A stretch of 64,000 bases of DNA, taken from positions 2,294,001 to 2,358,000 of the forward strand of contig JAUKUA010000005.1 in assembly GCA_030549175.1 (NCBI GenBank), given 5' to 3'. The stretch is from Lasiosphaeris hirsuta. Lineage: Eukaryota > Ascomycota > Sordariomycetes > Sordariales > Lasiosphaeriaceae. Each line of letters starts with the position of its first letter. Positions within the stretch are counted from its first letter, which is position 1. Shown piece after piece: positions 1-10,772 of the stretch. The notes under the pieces are model-generated. The model searched no databases. It had not been told where the DNA came from and worked only from the letters and a program-made list of their open reading frames with translations. The position numbers and the translations under genes were made by a program.

Positions 1-99
1 GACGAGAAATCCGGGGGTAAGAAGCGTACTGGCCGTACTAGGTTGCCCAACAAACGTGGTGGCGTACCTGCTACCGGGCCTCCGAAGAAGAGTGCTTAA
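1..99 (+). CDS. 3' end of an unidentified gene (basic C-terminal tail)
   Basis: The window opens inside a reading frame that runs to a TAA at 97-99 and gives 32 residues ending in PPKKSA. The piece is rich in Lys, Arg, Gly and Pro (KKRTGRTR and NKRGG segments), as is common in disordered tails of nuclear or nucleic-acid-binding proteins. The call rests only on the open frame and biased composition at the window edge. The family cannot be identified from this piece, and the frame could be fortuitous. Confidence 0.4.
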   Translation, partial: DEKSGGKKRTGRTRLPNKRGGVPATGPPKKSA

Positions 100-1048
100 A
101 GGCATTTTATTGCTGGAACACAAAATAGCCAGGCACCGAGTGTTTGCTTGGTGTCGGTGTATAAACCACCATCATATTGCGGCGTTCTTGGTTTTGGCTC
201 CTCCAGCACTTGTAGGCATTGATTTGTAGGACAGGACAGGATTCCGGCATGTACATATATGAGAAGCAAAAGTTGGGGGATGGGTTAGATGAATTTGGGG
301 TCGGCTCTTGGTGGGTGGAAAATACACTCTGCTCCATTTTCGATAGAAACGGGACTGGAAAGTGGGGGGAAGGAACTGGCAGCATGGGGTACATTGTTGG
401 CGATGACGACTAGACCACCGGCACTGGCACCGGTTCTGTAAATACAACCAATCTTCACTCTGTGGGGTATGATGATGACTGCTGTGCATCTTGGGTTGTA
501 AAGCTTGGCGACATTTTCTGGCTTGGCTGGACGGTCTCATTAGGCGTCCTTGGATAGCAAATGCCGAGCTCTTGCAGCATAAATACACCTCAGTCCACTT
601 TGCTAATTTTACAGCGCACCATCAAAGCTTTGAGCTCGAAACAGCGCCCAGCTGATGTAGCTACTGCTGAAATTGGTTTGACCTCATCTGAAAAGCCTCC
701 GCGGGAGGGCGGTGTTTGACCCTGGACCCGTGCCCCGCTTCACGTGAAGTCGCGCAGCTGATCATCATCTGTCTTTATTCTTTGTCCCGCGACGCGGGGC
801 GCGCTTGCCACTATTTCTCAACACTTTCATGCGATTATCTTTTGCTGCGGATTGGGACACCAAAAGCTTTGCATGCGACTATGGTAGACAAGCCGGTGTT
901 CGAATGCCAATATATATTTTCTATCATTGCCTTCTACCTTGGCTAACCCACCTTCCCTTCCCCACCGGGACCTTGCCCCCCCTCTGCTTACAGCGCGGCC
1001 ACTTGCTGTTTCCCATCTCGTGCGGCTTTGCGGTCCAGTCCTCTTGCC
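100..1048. other. intergenic / putative 5' region of the DUF4211 gene
   Basis: About 950 bases between the partial gene at the left edge and the next start codon. It contains only short frames without protein-like composition or recognisable motifs. The part just before 1049 is C- and T-rich, as is usual ahead of filamentous fungal start codons. I see nothing else. Confidence 0.5.
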
Positions 1049-2716
1049 ATGGCTCGATTGAGGAAACCAAAGCAGCAAACGCTAGAGGCTACTCTCGGTA
1101 GGCCTCGCGTCAAGACACCCAAGGCGACGTCAAAAAAATCGTCACCAAGAGGTGCTCAACGAAATGATGCTCCCGGCAGTGTCCAAACCGTCGACGAGCC
1201 CACTCTACCCACCAGAACTACCAGGAGCACTAGGAGTACCAGGAGCTCGGCAGGGAAAGCTCCACCCAAACCCTCCCAAATGGCCTCCGATTCCAGCGAT
1301 GACGACAAGCCGCTCGTCACACCGACATCGACGAACCGATCGGCTCACAAGAGAGTCATCATTCTCGATGATAGCGATGTGGACGAGGAACAAGTTTCTT
1401 CGCCCATCAAAAAGAGGCGTCTCGTCCGCCGCCGAAGTGCCCCTGTCCGCAGCTCTGACTCTGACGGCGACGTTATTAAAGCCCCTCCCACGATACCATC
1501 ATCGGCGAGGAGAGGACCCCGGCGTCATCGCACGGAGAAGGAGAAGGCCCGTGAGCTGCTTCGGCGTAAACGGGCTGGGGAAGCGATTGATAAGCTCGAA
1601 TCAACTTCCTCGTCGGAGGAAGACGTAAGGCCGGTTTACGACACCGACTCTGACACAGATCTTGTCGCGCTGAATGAATTTGAAGATGATGAAGAGGGAG
1701 TTGCCAATTCTGAAGAAGCTACGGCACGGAAACCCAAAAACACAAAGTCTCCCGTGAAAGCCCGAAAAGGGGAGCTTGATAATACTGAAAATTCCGATGC
1801 GGAGGCACTAGGCAGCGACTTGGAGGACTTCATCGATGACGACGGTCCGATGGGAGTTCCAGAGGAGGCGCTCCTTGACATCCCGCTTCAGTTCACTTCA
1901 CATTCGCATAAACCCTTAAAGGACCACTTTCGAGATGTCGTCGAGTGGTTGGTTCAGTTCAAAGTCAACCCCGGCTTCTCTGAGAAAAGACACGACCTCT
2001 ACCGAATTGCTTGGCAAAAACTCGACGACGAGGTCAGTGGCTTGGCCCAGTCCAAGTTCGCGTCTTCCGCTTGGAAAAAAGACTTCATCATGGCGTTGCG
2101 TGCGCGGCCCTATTTTAACAACGCGGAACTGCCAAAAGGGGACCCAAATGAGCTGCAACATTGCGGTGCGTGCGGTCGGAGTGGTCACCCGGCTAAGTAC
2201 GTACATCCCCGTATCATGTTTGTCATCATAGGAAACGAGCACTGACAATGTGTTGCTAGATGGGAGATCATGTTTTCAGGCTCACCGTACTTCAAAAAAA
2301 CTGGCGTAGATAAGTTCCTTGAACCAGTGGAAGTGTCAAGTGAGGACGAAAGCCAGGGTGCTGCGGACGAGGACGAGGACGAGGACGGCAACATCATCCC
2401 AGCACAATCCAAACGGTGGTTTATTGGATCCGTTTGCAACAGCAACGCGGAGACCGCACATGACCTCATTCACTGGAAGTATGCCCTTCTTGACTGGGTT
2501 GACGCCACCCTCATGAAGGAAGGCTACATGAGCCCTGAGCAACTGGCAGCCCGTAACGCCATGAGGCCCAAGGCCAAATATAAGCTTGTGGATGAGATCA
2601 TGGAAAAGTGGGCCGAAAGAGGCACGGTGAAAGCTCTTTATGGAGACTTTAAGGATAACCTGGAGAAAGCAAGAAATAAGACTACCACCGGCCGTTTCAA
2701 GGGTAGAGGGAGATAG
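1049..2716 (+). CDS. DUF4211-domain nuclear protein
   Basis: Two exons, 1049-2196 and 2260-2716, encode 534 residues. The 63-nt intron starts GTACGT, has an ACTGAC branch site and ends GCTAG; phase is kept and the join reads HPAKWEIM. The start at 1049 gives MARLRKPKQQTLE, the usual opening of this fungal family; the in-frame codon upstream is not ATG. Residues 1-270 are low complexity, rich in Ser, Asp, Glu, Lys and Arg, with several basic clusters that look like nuclear localisation signals. The following globular block (about 275-430) matches the DUF4211 pattern and contains HCGACGRSGH, a Cys/His arrangement that may bind metal. An acidic stretch and a basic C-terminus (GRFKGRGR) follow. 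The molecular role of the family is not established; a chromatin or DNA-associated role is only an inference from composition. Confidence 0.85.
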
Positions 2717-4334
2717 GAAATGCCTTTTCGAGCTCGTTCCACACTTCTGTGATATTATTCACTGCGTTTTAGCTTGGATCCTAGCGTCTATCGGTCAGAT
2801 GTCTATCTTGGCCTCCGGAATCAACTGCGTGGGAGCACTGATGCAAACTAGGCTGGTGGCAACACTTACGATGGGAGGAGGTTCGGGGAAGGGATCAGTG
2901 CATAGCATGGAAGTTTCCTTCGGGGAGGGGAACTGGGAATACCCATGGGTTTTAGTCAGGAATGTTGGTATTATGGGATTTGGTTGTGTCTGGACTATTC
3001 AAGAACTAACTAGCGTTGCATTGCCGGTTATGCCGCTTTCGCAATTAGTGGCCCGTCTTAGGGGACCATTGACATTCTGGGGAGCATTTCGACGACTGTG
3101 AAGGATGAATTAATTCCATTGATTATTGCAATACTGAGTGAGGGTTTTACCAGCATGGGTATGGTACCAAGGGACGACTTTGTTGGTGGAATGGAAACAC
3201 CGGATTGTAGATGCAACAACAGATATCCGCCACGAAAGGGGTATTACAATCAAGAACTTGGCACGACAAGATGATCCTTTAATCGGATCCCACGACCAGT
3301 CTGCCGTGTTCTACTTTTCACATCTATTTTGGGTGGCTTATCCATCCCTTGCCACCCCTATTCCTCATACAACATGTCACTTGCTTCGGTTCCAACGACA
3401 AGCTCATCCACAACAACGCCTCAAACATGAAGGAGTCAAGGGGACAACAGAATACGGGGTGTCCATATCAACTTTCCTCAAAAGCAGTTTTACAGCAACA
3501 CAAAAGCCGGAGCCAAACCCAACTCCCATCATTCATTCCCCTTTCCCCCATACCCAAACAAACTTTCCCGCCCGACCGGACCACCCAAATAGGTACCCCA
3601 ACAGATGGATGAGAAGGAAAAATGCTAGTATGATGTGACATGACAACCAATGACATGAAGAGAGCCAGAGTCAGAAAGAAAGTCACAGATGCCTTCGGAA
3701 TCTGTCCTCACTTTCTACTACAATCAACCACCACCCCGACGTCATATTCAATCCCACCACGCCCAGCTCCAGCTCATAACCCCTAACCATCTCCACGACA
3801 CAACATGGTCCTACCTTCCACATCCACACCTCTCGGCTCAAGCCAGAACCAGAACCAAACTCCTCGCTTTCAGCCAGCTAGCCAAAGGCTGCATCGGTAC
3901 ATGCCTATGCAGAGGATAGGAAAAATCAGCAGGGAGGTAGCAAGGAGGGTCGATTATGCGGGTCAGTCTCCCGACCAAAGCCAAAAAGCCAAAAACACAC
4001 ACATGCTGTCTGTCTGTCCATCCAGCCTTCTCCGCCCCATCCATCAGTCCAGCTCTTGTGTTCAATCATCTGCCAAACAAAAATCCGACAGGCTCGAAAG
4101 TGCGAACCCCCTCGAGAGTACACAAACAAGGTCACTCCACACGCTATGCAAAAAACCTCGGTTCGCGCCCCTTGATACACACGACTAGGTCTCTTATGTT
4201 TTTGCCCTCCCTTCTCCAATGCGTCCGGCGAATGCCCCTGATAGATATCGGAATAATCTCGGTCTCGAGGTCGGCTGATGAACGTACGGGATAAACCGAT
4301 GACGACTACCGGTTCCGATCTTGGCCCAATTCGT
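2717..4334. other. intergenic, between two 3' ends
   Basis: About 1.6 kb separate the convergent DUF4211 and STE50-like genes, so it should hold both 3' untranslated regions and terminators. The second half, about 3340-4130, is C/A-rich with many CCA and CAC-type runs. No frame here has a recognisable domain. Confidence 0.5.
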
Positions 4335-5937
4335 TCATATGATTCCACCAGGCGGGTCATACCCTGTTGCTGTACCACGAGCCGAGCTTCCTAGACCTGC
4401 GCTCCCCGGCGCGTCGGCGCCTATATCCACCTGAGCATTGTTTGTTTTCCTCAGCATAAACATGGGCTTCTTTCCTTCCTTATCCAGCTGCTTGAACAAG
4501 ATCAGCGGCTTCTCATCTAGTCCCAGGCATCGTTCCTGATCCCCATAGACGATGTACAGCGCGTACTGGTCCCATGGCGCATTAATCTGGTATTTTTTGA
4601 GGGCGGCCGGGAGTACCTTGTAACATGGATCGTCCATGCTGACCCTGAAAGACTTGAATATCTCGACCGAAGCATTGCTAGTGCTGGGGGTGTCGGGTGG
4701 GGCGTTTGGTGTTCCTGTTTGCATTCGCCGGGGAGCCCCACTCTTCTCACGGTTGGCATACGAGTCGCTTTCGGCAAAGGTCGACCGGCTCGAAGGCGTA
4801 GACGTGTCGGCGCGGTATGAGCGCGATGCAAGCGTTGCTCCTGTGATAGTGGTCGGTGGGGAGGTTGGGGATGGCATATTTGGAGAGTAGGATGGGGACA
4901 CCGAGTTTGCGCTCGAACCGTTCATAGCTGCTAGATGCGATGACGATAGCACGGCTCTTTCTGCTGCGCTTGCGGGGTCTAGCGTCTGCTCGACTATCGA
5001 GCGATCGTGAGCCACTTGGAGGTGAGATGGGGAGGTCGTCTTGGGAGCGGGGCCAAGCATGATTTTCTTGGTAGAGTACTGCCGCTTCAAACCACCGCCG
5101 GATTGTCCGGCTGTTGACGGCGTGGGCGCGGGAGGGGAGATGGTAGCCTCGTAGCTTTGGCCATTGTTAACATTCGGAAGAGGCTGCTGGGCGTCCTTGG
5201 CTAGCCGCAATGCTGGCAGCATGTCTTCCCGCAGCCTCCTGAAGTCATCGGTCAGTCTGCGCAGATCCTGCTCGACTAAGCCTATCCGCTCGTCGCGGAG
5301 GCGCAGCTGTTCTACAAGCTGTCTGATATCTTTCAGTGTCGCGTTGGCAGATTGGGCTTCTGTCTCGGCGGCTGGAGTTTGGTGTGTCAGACAGAAAGTT
5401 TTCAAAGCATTCAAGTGCAAAAGGGGGATAAGCCATACTTGGTGGGATGTAGTGGTCGCTCTCGATAGGAACGTCCTGGGTTCTCTTCACGTCATACACC
5501 GACTTCAAGATGGTCAGGCGATGGCCGACGCTGTTGATGCCCATCGCCTTAAGATCGTCATGTTGCAGCGCAACCAGAGCCTCTCCTACAATGTCGTTTT
5601 CTAGCATCTTGTCAGCGGAAATTCGGACCGGGGTGCTCTCGGAAGCTGGTGCAGGCAAACCTATAAACCTGTCGGCATATTGTTGCACGCCGATAGTAGC
5701 GATAAAGTCAGCGCATTCCTCGACTGTCCATTCCGAGATGATGGTCTCGGGTAGGCGGTCCCCGCTGGAACGGTAACCGCCATACGTCGTCGGGGTGTGC
5801 TCGTTCGACGGCGGATCCGAGTCGATGGGAGACGTCTCGACGTCGGTGGCGTCGATGGGAGAGCTGCCGTGAATATCTCGCTCGTACTCGTCGTCGGCGT
5901 CCGACTCGGCATACGCGGTGCCCGAGTCGAAGTTCAT
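4335..5937 (-). CDS. ste50: Ste50-type MAPK pathway adaptor (SAM + RA domains)
   Basis: Two exons on the minus strand, 5937-5439 and 5371-4335, encode 511 residues. The intron (5438-5372) runs from GTATGG to CCAG in correct phase. Residues 69-152 form a SAM domain (WTVEECADF ... DDLKAMGI ... GHRLTILKSV). A coiled-coil-like segment follows at about 170-215, then a Ser/Thr/Pro-rich linker, then a Ras-association domain at about 399-477 (FKSFRVSMDDPCYKVLPAAL ... YALYIVYGDQERCLGL). SAM followed by RA in about 500 residues is the architecture of yeast Ste50 and its filamentous homologues. These tether the MAPKKK Ste11 through SAM-SAM contact and link it to Cdc42/Ras-type GTPases at the membrane, in pheromone, osmotic and invasive-growth signalling. 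I chose MNFDSG as start; the frame is open further upstream, but the added sequence is Pro/Arg-rich and not family-like. Confidence 0.9.
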
Positions 5938-8054
5938 GGTGACTGTCGTCGACTGCGCCCTCACAGCCTGGGCTGCGGGAGGTCCCAAGTGCTCGATGCG
6001 CTGAGTCGTTCGTCGGAGGCGGTTGTTCGACGGTGTCGAAGACAGACTGGCGGGGCTTTCGGAGGGTTGGGGGGGGCGCCCTGATTGTCTAGGCCGACAT
6101 GGGGGGTGCTCGAGGGGGAGCGGCGGTTCGCGATGCCCCAAGGCGAATAGAGGTGTCGCGGCGGACGGCTCGCCGAGTGCTCAAAGGCGGATGGCAAGCG
6201 GGAGCGAGGGCCGAGGGGATGTAGAGGGGATGTGGAGGGGAAGCGCCAGGCGGCTGACGGGCAGAGCAGGACGATAGTAAAGGGCAGAGCGGGAATGCGG
6301 TCGCAAGACGAGTGCGGGTTGGAAGTTGAGTTGTTGATTGCAGGTGCGGACTCTGGTGCCAGCCGTAGCCCGTAGCCGCTCGCCTGCTCGCCTGTTCGCC
6401 TGTCCCGCCTTTCTGGCCGCCCAAAAACGATCTAAATGGTCCTAGCGCCAAATCCACTTGACGCCCTCGGCCGCCGTCCTTGCTGACAACGTTGGTATCT
6501 GGGAAATTTTGGCGTCCACTTGCTTTTGCGCTCTGCTTCTGCTCAGAGTGTCACCATACCAGCGCCGCTCCCTCAGCATCCCATCCAAGCCCACATCGAT
6601 GGAAGCGATCGAGCCATCCGTGCCAGGGGTCCGCTTTCAGCGCGCCTTTCCAGGAGCTCTTTCAGGAGCCCTTTCCCTCAGACAGAAACTTTGCGAGACG
6701 GCCCAGACGCCATGGCCGCCGTGGCCGCCATGGGCATGAGCGCGGTTGTCCACTGGCCACTCAATTGCCATTCCAACCGCCAACCGGGTTCACCACTTGC
6801 ACCACCGAACAAGCACGCCCATTCCTTTTTTTATTGTGTCGCGCTTGTTCCGCACGACTTACCAATCCGTTCGGCAGTATCTCGCTGGCCGCTGCTCCTG
6901 CTGCACCACAACTGCAATACAACTACACTCGTCAACTGTTCGCTGCTAGGGACATGCGTTGCCCAGAAGCGAATACTAATGTACCCCTACCTAGGTCGCC
7001 TGGTCGGGCAATATTGCGACTGCAACCAAACAGTTCGATTGCCAATTTCTTAGGCCGGGTCGGTGATCTCCCCCAATATCGAGAACTAGCAACTGGCAAC
7101 TGGAAAGATTACATGCATTTCTCAAGATTTTCCCCTCTGCCCCTTATCAGCCCCGTCCCACTGCCTCCTGGCAGGGCCCGTTCTGCTGTTGCGATGGAGG
7201 AACCTGGGAAGTTGGCATGTCGCTGCCACAGAAAACCCCCCAGATCTGGATCCCGAGATCTGATTTGCACGAGACCTCACAGCCGTCTTCCATTCACATT
7301 CTAGCATGCTTCTTTTCTTCGGTAGGAAGCATGGATCCCTTCATCCCTAGTTCGAGACGCGCGTTCCCAGCCTGCTGTGTGGTTTTTTCTCGTGTTCTGT
7401 GACTTGGCTGTCTCTGACGCCAGACGGAGCTCGCATCCCCTTCTCCCCCTCGGGTTGAAACCGTCGGATTCCAACCCATCCATATAGCCCTGAGCCCCCC
7501 GCGTTTCATCGTGTGTCCAGCTTCTCACTCCCGCTCCCGCATCCTGCCTTGTGCCTCAAAAGGAGGGATGAACACTTTCGCTATATTTTTTAAGCATGTT
7601 CCAGCACTGGGTATTCGGGCCTACATTGGGTAAGAGATCGACGCCGGGGATCTCGTCGTGACAAATGTTCTTATTCTTCCCAAGGGCTTAGCGGGGAATA
7701 TTTCCCGTGCGCCGTATGATCACATCCTTCCCCCAGCTTTTGTGTCGGGATGTCGGAACCGTCTTGTAAGACAGGGAATTCACACCGACTCAGGTTTTCC
7801 ACTCTACGCAGCGATAGAAACTTGAACACCCTCGTAGTTTATTCATAATTGGCAACTACCTTATCAATAGTACTACGAATTTCATTGCATGGCCATCAAA
7901 TCATAAAGTTTGGGTCACTAGCCCAAATATCCGCCACTGAAACCAGACAGCCAGCCCAAATGATCTCAAACTCCATCTCCCAAAGAGATATGCCAGTAAT
8001 GCACAAATGTGGTAGATAAGGTATGACCAGCACCAAAATCCGCCCCAAGTCCAA
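5938..8054. other. intergenic / 5' region of the ste50-like gene
   Basis: About 2.1 kb upstream of the minus-strand STE50-like gene and downstream of the next minus-strand gene. The longest plus-strand frame (6480-7304) has the skewed Arg/Pro/Ser/Cys composition of chance frames in GC-rich DNA and no domain. The part nearest the ste50 start is probably promoter and 5' leader; 7640-7960 becomes more AT-rich and probably holds the 3' end of the neighbouring gene. Confidence 0.45.
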
Positions 8055-9716
8055 TCACCAAACCGAACTCCTCTTCTTCTGTACTCGCCTCCTATCATCG
8101 TCCCCCCTCCCAACCCTACTCCTTGACTCGTTCTCCATGTAGGGCGCCCCACCACTTCCCCTTCTCCGCCGCCTGTCCGGCTGCTGCTGCTGCTGCTGCT
8201 GCTGCTGCAGATGCGGCGGGGGCTGCGGTACGCCCCAGCCCGGGCCGGGCCCAGAGCCGCCTGGTCCGTTCCAAAGCGCGTTCAGTGTCGAGCAGTGAAA
8301 CGGCCCGGGCCCGGGCCCGGCACTAACTGGCCTCGGTGGCAATGACGGCGCGCCTCCGCCCCAGGGGGTTAGTCCCTGCTTGAAGAAGTGTGGCGGAGGC
8401 GCGACAACGACGGGAGCCGTCGGCGGTGGCGCGAACTGTGGGATGCCAGCGCTGCTAGCGTTGCTGCTATGGGCGTGGTTAGCACTCGCGATGACGGCAG
8501 GGTTCCTCGGCGGCAAAGGCGGACTTGCCGATGGCAGGTCTTGACCTTCGACGCCATACTGCTTGCGTAGCCGCTCCGTCTCCTTAGCAACCTCAGCCTC
8601 GCGCCGCCGGCGTTCCCTGTCCTCCTCCTCGAGCATCTTCTTGATGCGCTTCTGCTCGGCCCGCTCGCGCTTCTCGCGCTCGCGTTCTTCGCGTTCCACC
8701 ATGGCTTGGAGGCGGCGCGTCTCTGCTTCGATCTCGGCCGATGGTCTTCGGGCGGCGGCGCCAGCTGGCCCAGCTAGCGCGGCGGGGGCTGTGTTGGCGG
8801 CGAAGTGGACGGTAGGTTTTGGTTTCGCAGGCGCGGCACTGCCGGCCCCGGGAGGCAGACTCTGAGGAATAGCGCCCGGCATGGCGGCAGCCGGAGGCGG
8901 CGAGGGGCGGGAGTTCTTCCTCCTGCCGCCGTTCACAGCCACTGGTGGGGCGCCGCCCTGGACGTTGAAGATGTCCATTTTTGGCGTTATGTATAGCTCC
9001 TTGATTACCTCGGCGCTAAGGAGAATGACAAGTTCAAGCCCCTTGCGATCCTCGATCTCGACACGGTGCAGATTTGGCTCGTAGACGGTCACGGCCGAGT
9101 CGCGCGCCGCCTTGAACATGGCGATAGTGATATCGGGCTCCTTGTTCTTGCGGCCGCCTAGACTCGTGCCTGACATGTAGCATGTCATGTCCTTGCTCAG
9201 CCGGCCATCCTTCTTCCAGCGGAACAAGATGCGCGGCACGAGGTCGGCCGGTGCGCCTTGCTGGCGGTCCAACTCGCTTGCCGATGGCTGCCGGAACGTC
9301 TGCACTGGCATGTCAAACTCCCAGCTGTCGCTCTTGTTCCAGCCTCCGGGCACCATCTTCACAGAGACGCTTTGGTCTGGGTTGTAGAGATGGACCGCAA
9401 AGGTGTCGGGCGCCCCGGCAGTGGCCGGAGCGGGTGGACCGCCGTTCTGGGCTTGAGCGCGTATCTCGGTGCTGGAGAGGGTTGGCTGCGACCACTCGGG
9501 CTCGATCAAAACTTCGCCGTAGATGACGTCCGGGTTGATGGCGTCACACATGGCGGCGGCATAGCGGTTACGCGACGCGGGCAGCGCGGGGTCGGCCCGG
9601 CGGAACACATATTCGGCGGCCGGGTCGCTGCCGTTCTTGGTGAAGTAGAGCACGTTTGAGAGCGGGCTGTCCGAGGACGGCCTAAAGCGGAAGGTGGGCA
9701 GGTTGTCGTCGAGCAT
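8055..9716 (-). CDS. conserved fungal protein of unknown function with glutamine tract
   Basis: A single-exon gene encoding 553 residues, starting MLDDNLPTFRFRPSS. The first ~260 residues look globular and well folded (FAVHLYNPDQSVSVKMVPGGWNKSDSWEFD, ILFRWKKDGRLSKDMTCYM, DITIAMFKAARDSAVTVYEPNLHRVEI). I recognise this as a fungus-specific conserved block with no assigned reaction. Next comes a Pro/Ala-rich linker, then a highly charged helix from about residue 345 (repeated EREERERE and KRERAEQKR patterns), probably a coiled coil. The tail is Pro/Gly-rich with a nine-residue Gln run encoded by CAG repeats (antisense CTG at 8181-8207) and ends in an Arg-rich segment. No signal peptide or membrane segment is seen. 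An earlier in-frame ATG at 9752 exists, but MLDDNLP is the more natural start. Confidence 0.8.
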   Translation of the reverse strand: MLDDNLPTFRFRPSSDSPLSNVLYFTKNGSDPAAEYVFRRADPALPASRNRYAAAMCDAINPDVIYGEVLIEPEWSQPTLSSTEIRAQAQNGGPPAPATAGAPDTFAVHLYNPDQSVSVKMVPGGWNKSDSWEFDMPVQTFRQPSASELDRQQGAPADLVPRILFRWKKDGRLSKDMTCYMSGTSLGGRKNKEPDITIAMFKAARDSAVTVYEPNLHRVEIEDRKGLELVILLSAEVIKELYITPKMDIFNVQGGAPPVAVNGGRRKNSRPSPPPAAAMPGAIPQSLPPGAGSAAPAKPKPTVHFAANTAPAALAGPAGAAARRPSAEIEAETRRLQAMVEREEREREKRERAEQKRIKKMLEEEDRERRRREAEVAKETERLRKQYGVEGQDLPSASPPLPPRNPAVIASANHAHSSNASSAGIPQFAPPPTAPVVVAPPPHFFKQGLTPWGGGAPSLPPRPVSAGPGPGPFHCSTLNALWNGPGGSGPGPGWGVPQPPPHLQQQQQQQQQPDRRRRRGSGGAPYMENESRSRVGRGDDDRRRVQKKRSSVW

Positions 9717-10772
9717 GGCTGCTCGTCCAATAACGGAAGGTGAATAATGCACAGATGTGTGTAGACGGTGCCTGGCTAGAGAATGGCGGGTGAGAAAGTT
9801 GGTAGGCCTTTCAGAAGTGGCTAAGGATCGCCGTGTCGTTCACTCCGGTACGAGATCAGTAGGCTCAAAGACTCAACCTTGAGAGACTCGGGGGTTGACC
9901 GTCAAGGTGGATGGTAGATGAGTTGCGGGGGAGGGCGGGTCAGTTGGCGCACACGATCTTGGGTGCGCATGTCATGCTGTAAATCACAATGTTTTGAAAA
10001 GGGAGTCAGGTGTTGTATGAACGGCTCTTAGGCACGAGGCTGAGCTGACATGAGATGGATGGCGCTGGAGGGCATGAGGGTGTGGAAGGGGCGGGCGGCC
10101 TGCGCCCAGGCAAGCGTCTCCCAGACCAGTGGGAGAGCTGGGTCAGCAACCCCGCTGCAGCAGTGTCGAGTCCAATGGAGACTGCCCCGCTTGGCGCCTA
10201 CAACAACGTCACCAGCCAAGCCCTCGGCTCCGCCACAAGTGACTATCATGCAGGGTAGCACTAACATTTAATTCTATGTGTTACGCGTGTCTTGTCTTGG
10301 CCCGACCTGCGGCAGTGAGGCGCTCTCGCAGCACAGGGACCAAGCTGGTCTGATATCAATGTCGCCTTGCCTAACGGCGACAAACCACTGACGCGGCCAG
10401 GCACTTTCCGTGCAACGGCACTCTTCAGCCTCCACATAACTTCCTCGGATATGTGCCATCGGCCCATACTGACGCCAACTTCCTGAAGATCCCATCCTAG
10501 GATTTTAAACACGAACAACTAAGGGTAACTCACTGTATAAAACACAGTTTCCAGGCTCAAACCAGAAACATGCCGTCGGCCTTCAACAGATTTCTATTCA
10601 TAGCCTAGCCCATTGACGCCACTGAATGATGCCCTACATTATCGATAAGCCTTGCCTCGAGAGGCGGTGTCCGTAGAACCAATGTGCGAAGCGCGGCCTC
10701 ATAAGAAATAGCTTAGAGAGATATGGTTTCTCGATTGTAGTAAAATATGAAACTGCATCCATTATCCCAAAC
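9717..10772. other. intergenic
   Basis: About 1.06 kb between two minus-strand genes, holding the promoter of the glutamine-tract gene and the 3' region of the exchanger gene. Small frames around 10050-10270 have no protein-like composition or motifs. I see no RNA gene or repeat. Confidence 0.5.

Noticed and set aside
6480..7304. 274-codon plus-strand frame upstream of the STE50-like gene
   Set aside because: Arg/Pro/Ser/Cys-rich random composition, no domain, and other frames in the same stretch are equally open; fits a chance frame in GC-rich DNA.
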